DNA of 64,000 bases from an uncultured Campylobacter sp. (GTDB taxonomy: Bacteria; Campylobacterota; Campylobacteria; Campylobacterales; Campylobacteraceae), in NCBI RefSeq assembly GCF_937980635.1, contig NZ_CALJPG010000023.1, forward strand, positions 1-64,000, in the 5' to 3' direction. Positions 60,312 through 64,000 of this stretch are shown piece after piece. The notes below the pieces were generated by a model. That model did no database searches. It had not been told where the DNA came from and saw only the letters and a program-made list of their open reading frames with translations. The position numbers were made by a program, and so were the translations under genes. Positions within the stretch are counted from its first letter, which is position 1, and the number at the start of each line of letters is the position of its first letter.

Positions 60312-60870
60312 CGGCACCGGAATTTTTAAAGCTTTGCGCGCAGGGCTTTGGGGTGCGGCGCCTAAGAAGCGCGAACTTAAATTTTTAAGCTAAAGCGGCG
60401 AGGCTAATTTGGATTTGCCTTGCTTTTTGCGCGCTTTTAAGTATTGCGTCTATCGCGAGCGATGCACGGCTCGTGGCATCTTGCTTCACTTTTTAATTTG
60501 GCGCGCTATATTCGGTGCGGCTTTCAAAAACACATACCGCGCGCAAGCCTTTCGCGTTGAGCTTGATCGTATCGCACGAAAATTTCTGCGTTGCAATTGT
60601 TCGCATGCGCACCGCGGCGAAACGCCGTTTTGCCAAGCTTTTTGCGGCTTAGGTTTGCGATTGTCGGCATCGGTACGAATGTGCGGCTACGGACAGAGTG
60701 AAATTCGATAAATATTAGCCTTTCGCGCGGATGTGCCCGCAGTACCGCCTTGTTGCGTCGCATAGGCACGCGAGCATGTTGAATTTTTAGATTTTTTTAA
60801 AATTTGCCGCTACCGGTCGCTCTTGATCTCTCGCGGCGCTCGGCGCAGAATTTTAAAATTCCGGTGCCGC
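60311..60870. repeat. Inverted pair GCGGCACCGGAATTTT, about 560 bases apart
   Basis: GCGGCACCGGAATTTTTAAA starts at 60311, at the rimP stop; its complement TTTTAAAATTCCGGTGCCGC ends at 60870. Nineteen or so bases match apart from one T/A length difference. It could be the ends of a degenerate element or two copies of a dispersed word. Confidence 0.45.
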
Positions 60871-61291
60871 TTGTTTGTTTTGAAATTTACGTAGCGCCGA
60901 TAAAAGGTAATTTTTCGCGCTACTAGGCGGCGCTTTAAAATTTTACGCTGCGCCGCCAAAAGATAAGTTTTGCGCGACGCTTGCGCGTTGCTTTGGATTT
61001 TATCTCGCGCCTGAAAGCGGCTAAATTTAAAATTTACGCGCTGTTTTGCTGCAGTAAAATTCCGCGCCGAAATTAGGTCTGCAACTTTAATACAAAGCTC
61101 CCGCGTCAAATTTCGCCTTAAAATTTTCGTCGCAGAATTTTAAGCGGTTAAATTTGCCTATAAATTTAGCTTTAAAATTCCGCGGGCAAAGGTTTGCGCG
61201 CCGCCCTGCGGGACTTTGATTATCCGCCGGCGAATTAATTATTCGCTCGGCGAAATTTCGATTGCCGGCTGAGCGGCGCGGATGTTTGCGA
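60312..61291. other. Gene-poor stretch with repeats
   Basis: About 980 bases without a convincing gene. A 20-base inverted pair and a tandem pair lie in it (see separate entries). A 100-codon plus-strand frame (60409-60711) is Arg/Cys/Phe-rich, lacks a ribosome site and is not called. Confidence 0.5.
60889..61001 (+). repeat. Two degenerate tandem units of about 57 bases
   Basis: Unit 1 (from 60889) has GTAGCGCCGATAAAAGGTAA then TTTTTCGCGC and ends in AAAATTTT. Unit 2 (from 60944) has GCTGCGCCGCCAAAAGATAA then GTTTTGCGCG and ends in GGATTTT. Confidence 0.45.
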
Positions 61292-61546
61292 CTATGAAGC
61301 GGAGATGCCGATCGTGGCTAGCAGTACGGGCGACGTCATGAGCCCTACGATCGTAAGGATCCACGCTAATATCGCTATTACGAGCGAGGCTTGCTTTTTG
61401 ACGGCTTGATAGGTCGCGGCGATCGCGCACAAAAACGCAAGCGGAACAAAGACGATACCTAGAAAAAATATCCCTAAAATCGCAAAGACTATGGAGAGTA
61501 TCCCAAGCACGTTTGATTGGGGTTGAACGGTCGGTTGTTCAGACAT
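61292..61546 (-). CDS. Small two-helix membrane protein (DUF4190-like) behind a poly-G tract
   Basis: An 84-residue protein. Start at MSEQPTVQPQSNVLGILSIV, with AAAGGATTAAA upstream. A Pro/Gln-rich start is followed by helices at about 13-42 and 50-78 (FAILGIFFLGIVFVPLAFLCAIAA; ASLVIAILAWILTIVGLM). The shape NVLGILSIVFAILGIF...ASLVIAILAWILTI resembles DUF4190-type proteins. The frame stays open upstream through a run of ten G's to an ATG at 61657, so a 121-residue form is possible if the tract length keeps frame. Function unknown. Confidence 0.7.
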   Translation of the reverse strand: MSEQPTVQPQSNVLGILSIVFAILGIFFLGIVFVPLAFLCAIAATYQAVKKQASLVIAILAWILTIVGLMTSPVLLATIGISAS

Positions 61547-61572
61547 TTTAATCCTTTGAAAAAAATTATGTA

Positions 61573-61578
61573 ATTCTA
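61573..61578 (-). promoter_or_regulatory. -10-like box beside the poly-G tract
   Basis: TAGAAT on the minus strand, 27 bases before the ATG at 61546, with the G run immediately upstream of it where it would fill part of the -10/-35 spacer. Confidence 0.4.
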
Positions 61579-61588
61579 CCCCCCCCCC
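61579..61588. repeat. Homopolymer tract, ten C (ten G on the minus strand)
   Basis: The only long C/G run in the window. On the minus strand it lies 33-42 bases before the ATG at 61546 and directly abuts a TAGAAT box (61573-61578). Campylobacters use such tracts of eight or more for phase variation. Confidence 0.9.
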
Positions 61589-61657
61589 TGAATTTGAGCT
61601 GAAATTAAGCCGTGCCTTTTGGGGCTGTATATTCACGCTCGATTGCGATTTTGCCAT

Positions 61658-62084
61658 GGCGCCTATTAAAATTTTACTTCACAAAGCCGGCTTCTCCGCG
61701 CTATTGGCAGACGCTCTTTTGCACGATAAGCGTAAAATTTTGTGCCGTTCGCGCGCGAAACGGACGCCGCAAAATTTGCGATTTAGGATAAAATTCTAAA
61801 ACCTGTGGTAAGATTTCGCAGTTTCGCTTCCGCGCGGAATTTCTCTTAGGCACATACGGCGCGCGGCTTGCAAGCTTCGATAAATTTGGCGTTTAAAGCA
61901 AGCTTGGCTCTTGCAGTGGGTTAAGTGCGAGCCGGCGTCATCCAGCGCAGCGAGGAAGAGCGCAGGTGAGCTAGTCGGTTTGCGCCCGAAGCGCGATTTG
62001 CTGGGAGTAGGCGAGTTCTCCGCTCTGCCGTAATTTTACTAAGCAATCGCGGTGGAGCGGGACAATTTAAATTTTGGAAATTTT
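61658..62084. other. Intergenic stretch before ribD
   Basis: About 430 bases. The part from about 61915 to 62040 is GC-rich, free of AAATTT words and has several potential stems (GCGCA with TGCGC; GCGC-CCGAA-GCGC), so it could hold a structured RNA. It does not match the FMN riboswitch consensus as I know it. Nothing else was recognised. Confidence 0.4.
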
Positions 62085-63242
62085 ATGAACGACGAATTTT
62101 ATATGGATTTGGCGCTGCGGGCTGCGTGGCGCTATCAGGCCTTGACGCTACCCAACCCCGCCGTGGGCTGCGTACTTCTGGATAGGGGCGGCAGAGTTCT
62201 TGACATAGGCGCGCACAAAAAGGCGGGCTTTTTGCACGCCGAGGCAAACGCCGTTTTCGCCGCGCTGTGCGATCTGGACGCAAATTTCGCGCAGGATTTC
62301 GCTTGCGAATACGCCCGCAAATTCGGTGTTAAATTTCAAAACCTAGAATCCCTAAAAAGCGCTCTTTTGCAGCCGAGCTTCACTTATGATTTTATCTTAA
62401 ACCGTCACGGCGGGCTTTTGCGCGGCGCTTGCGCCTACGTCACGCTCGAGCCCTGCGCGCACCGCGGCAAGACCCCGTCTTGCGCCGAGCTTTTGGCGGA
62501 GCTTGGGCTGTCGCGCGTGGTAATCGGCACACGCGATACGAATGCGCAGGCTGCTGGCGGCGCAGAAATTTTACGCCGTGGGGGCATAGAGGTGAAATTT
62601 GACGTTTGCCATGCCGCGGCGGCGGAGCTTGTGGAACCGTTTTATTTGGCGCGCAAGGGCGGTTTTTGCTTCATCAAAATTAACGCCACACTAAACGGCT
62701 CGGTGCATGGGCGGATCGGCAGTGAGAAGCAGCGTGCGTTCGTGCACGAGCTGCGCAGCGTATGCGATTACATAGGCGTGGGCGGGCAAACCGTGCGCGC
62801 CGATAGACCAACGCTGGACGTGCGCGCGGCTAAATTTGATGAAATTAGCGCTTTGGTAGGCAGAGCCGATATGTTGACGCTAGACGCGTGTGTTGCGCCG
62901 CAAAATCTAAAGCTGCGCACGCCCAATGTGTGGATCCACTCGCGCCGCGCACTTTCGGATTTTGATGCGAGCATTCCGCTTTTTGGCGTCGAAGAGCGCA
63001 AAGTGGAGGTCTCGCAGTCGCTGCCTGCGGGCGCGAAAATCACGATGATAGAGGCGGGGGCGAGTTCGTTTGACGAGTTTGCGCAGTTTGCGAGCCACGC
63101 GCTTATTTTTTACAGCGCGCAGATGAGGGAGGCGGGAAATTTTAGAGCAAATGCTGCGCTACAGCCGCTTTTCATCTCCAGCGCAGGTGATCCGCATCTG
63201 GAAGCGAACGAATTCTACGGCTGGTTTAAAATTTTAAAATGA
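62085..63242 (+). CDS. ribD: Bifunctional riboflavin deaminase/reductase RibD, with insert
   Basis: A 385-residue enzyme for the second and third steps of riboflavin synthesis. Start at MNDEFYMDLALRAAWRYQAL, with GGAAATTTT upstream; a GTG eleven codons earlier is less likely. The deaminase zinc site is His51-Ala-Glu53 and Cys124/Cys133 (EPCAHRGKTPSC). The gap between them is 71 residues, against about 24 in E. coli, because of an insert at about 62-110. The reductase half has FIKINATLNG, GSEKQRAFVHELRSVCDYIGVGGQTVRADRPTLDVR. Its end overlaps the convergent membrane gene by nine bases. Confidence 0.93.
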   Translation: MNDEFYMDLALRAAWRYQALTLPNPAVGCVLLDRGGRVLDIGAHKKAGFLHAEANAVFAALCDLDANFAQDFACEYARKFGVKFQNLESLKSALLQPSFTYDFILNRHGGLLRGACAYVTLEPCAHRGKTPSCAELLAELGLSRVVIGTRDTNAQAAGGAEILRRGGIEVKFDVCHAAAAELVEPFYLARKGGFCFIKINATLNGSVHGRIGSEKQRAFVHELRSVCDYIGVGGQTVRADRPTLDVRAAKFDEISALVGRADMLTLDACVAPQNLKLRTPNVWIHSRRALSDFDASIPLFGVEERKVEVSQSLPAGAKITMIEAGASSFDEFAQFASHALIFYSAQMREAGNFRANAALQPLFISSAGDPHLEANEFYGWFKILK

Positions 63243-63806
63243 AAATTGCAAAAGCTTCGCTATTATCGGTATGAGGATCAGCAGCGCTACTATTATTATG
63301 ACGACCAATAGCGCCTTGTCTATGTTATATTTTCTTGCCGTAGATTTTGTCGTTGGGCTGCAATTTTGCAAGAAAGCCCCGAGCTTGTATCCGCTGATAT
63401 GAAATAGCCAAGCGGTCCAAATCGATCCGAGGGATAGGCACATCGCCGCAAATACAATTTCTGATTTATTTAATATCATTATGCCGACGATCATAAATAA
63501 AGATAGCAGACTAACGATAATCACGCCTATCGTCGCAAAGGCGATGAAAAATATAAAATTTAGCTTGCAATCGATGCCTAAAATGCGAAAATTAATAATT
63601 TTATCAGCGATATAAAATGCGGAGATTATCGTTAAGATAGCTTTTGCGAGCTCGGCCTTAAAAGAAGCGTAGGGCAATAGCGGTACGCCAAAAACTGCAT
63701 TCGATATGATACCTACGTGCGATAAAGTAAAGCCGAGCGAGAATGAAAATACGCCCGTCAGTAAGATGCCTAGAAGTATTTTATAAAAATATATTTTCAC
63801 ACTCAA
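63234..63806 (-). CDS. Five-helix membrane protein next to ribD
   Basis: A 190-residue protein with hydrophobic segments at about 8-30, 50-66, 82-110, 117-137 and 167-188, and a Ser/Thr/Lys loop (SPTTKSTARKY) before the last. I recall an uncharacterised membrane protein beside ribD in other campylobacters. Function unknown. It converges on ribD, the two stops overlapping. Confidence 0.72.
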   Translation of the reverse strand: MSVKIYFYKILLGILLTGVFSFSLGFTLSHVGIISNAVFGVPLLPYASFKAELAKAILTIISAFYIADKIINFRILGIDCKLNFIFFIAFATIGVIIVSLLSLFMIVGIMILNKSEIVFAAMCLSLGSIWTAWLFHISGYKLGAFLQNCSPTTKSTARKYNIDKALLVVIIIVALLILIPIIAKLLQFSF

Positions 63807-63862
63807 TCCTTAAAATTCTGCGAAATTATACGCAATGGCAGCTTAAAATTTTGATCGCAAAT

Positions 63863-64000
63863 TTAGCGTAAGCTTTGAAATTTTTCACGTATGCCGCAGG
63901 CAACAACGCAGAGCGAGTATAAAAAACAGATATATGCCGCAAGCGGGACAAAAGCGACAAATCCCGAAGCATAAACTAAAGCGACTAGCACATATGTCGC
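63863..64000 (-). CDS. C-terminal end of a membrane protein, cut by the window edge
   Basis: A minus-strand frame open from the window edge for 45 codons to TAA: hydrophobic (VLVALVYASGFVAFVPLAAYI, then FLYSLCVVACGI) and ending in the charged REKFQSLR. The composition is that of one or two membrane helices. Too short to assign. A second frame is also open for 38 codons but is less protein-like. Confidence 0.4.
   Translation of the reverse strand, partial: ATYVLVALVYASGFVAFVPLAAYICFLYSLCVVACGIREKFQSLR

Noticed and set aside
60409..60711. 100-codon plus-strand frame after rimP
   Set aside because: Arg/Cys-rich, starts without ribosome site, lies inside a repeat-bounded non-coding stretch.
58453..61291. 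CRISPR array in the repeat-bearing spacers
   Set aside because: Units are degenerate, unequal in length and without unique equal-sized spacers; no cas gene nearby.
61800..62084. FMN riboswitch before ribD
   Set aside because: The conserved RFN-element words could not be found in the upstream sequence.
1..64000. tRNA or rRNA genes
   Set aside because: No T-loop-like GGTTCGAATCC with a matching acceptor stem and no conserved rRNA word was found on reading the gaps; a covariance-model scan would be decisive.

Overview
The window reads as an oral-type Campylobacter chromosome. Three things suggest this. The gene order dksA-membrane protein-dus, tyrA/bamA and M23 peptidase-lpxC-tsaB-thrB-ylxR-infB-rbfA-rimP matches what I remember of the C. 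jejuni Cj0123-Cj0138 region. Small epsilonproteobacterial genes are present, such as an HP0268-type nuclease directly before miaB and a short RecO. Base composition is mixed: GC-rich coding sequence is interspersed everywhere with AAATTT/AAAATTTT words, as in the C. gracilis/rectus/showae group. The species is inference. No rRNA, tRNA, CRISPR array, insertion sequence or prophage was found.

Layout. 0-13.7 kb: an EamA-type protein, a lipoprotein and a permuted NlpC/P60 hydrolase, nusA, HP0268-miaB-acyltransferase, a tight minus-strand operon panC-rimO-tilS-phosphoesterase, a YqjD/YqjE/YqjK-like trio, prfB and two small genes. 13.8-26.6 kb: an accessory stretch around uvrA. It holds a nucleoside-phosphorylase-like protein swollen by low-complexity inserts, a spore-photoproduct-lyase-type radical SAM protein and an SDR. 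It also holds three tandem paralogous membrane-anchored cysteine proteins, an unrecognised 343-residue protein, and three members of a repeat-headed membrane family (one before uvrA, two at 24.7-26.6 kb).

26.7-41.5 kb: a frameshifted glyoxalase-fold gene, pgi-galU, a YigZ protein, an MFS carrier, a HIT protein with a stand-alone Cache sensor, and a minus-strand block psrA-psrB-psrC followed directly by a two-component system, which looks like one polysulfide/thiosulfate respiration operon with its own sensor. A second MFS carrier and a CetB-like PAS protein follow. 41.7-51.3 kb: recO, accD-rlmH-dksA-membrane protein, dus, a PrpA-like phosphatase, tyrA and bamA. 51.8-64 kb: M23 peptidase-lpxC-tsaB-thrB-ylxR-infB, then a 1.08-kb repeat-bearing spacer before rbfA-rimP, a 0.98-kb gene-poor stretch, a small membrane gene with a C10 tract just upstream of its -10 box, ribD, and two membrane genes, the last cut by the window edge.

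The most unusual material is the accessory region at 13.8-26.6 kb, together with low-complexity insertions inside otherwise standard enzymes (RimO, the phosphorylase-like protein, RibD) and the long repeat-bearing spacers. I found no complete defence or mobile system. The strongest candidate for something undescribed is the family of membrane proteins sharing a nearly identical N-terminal pentapeptide-repeat head but differing membrane bodies.
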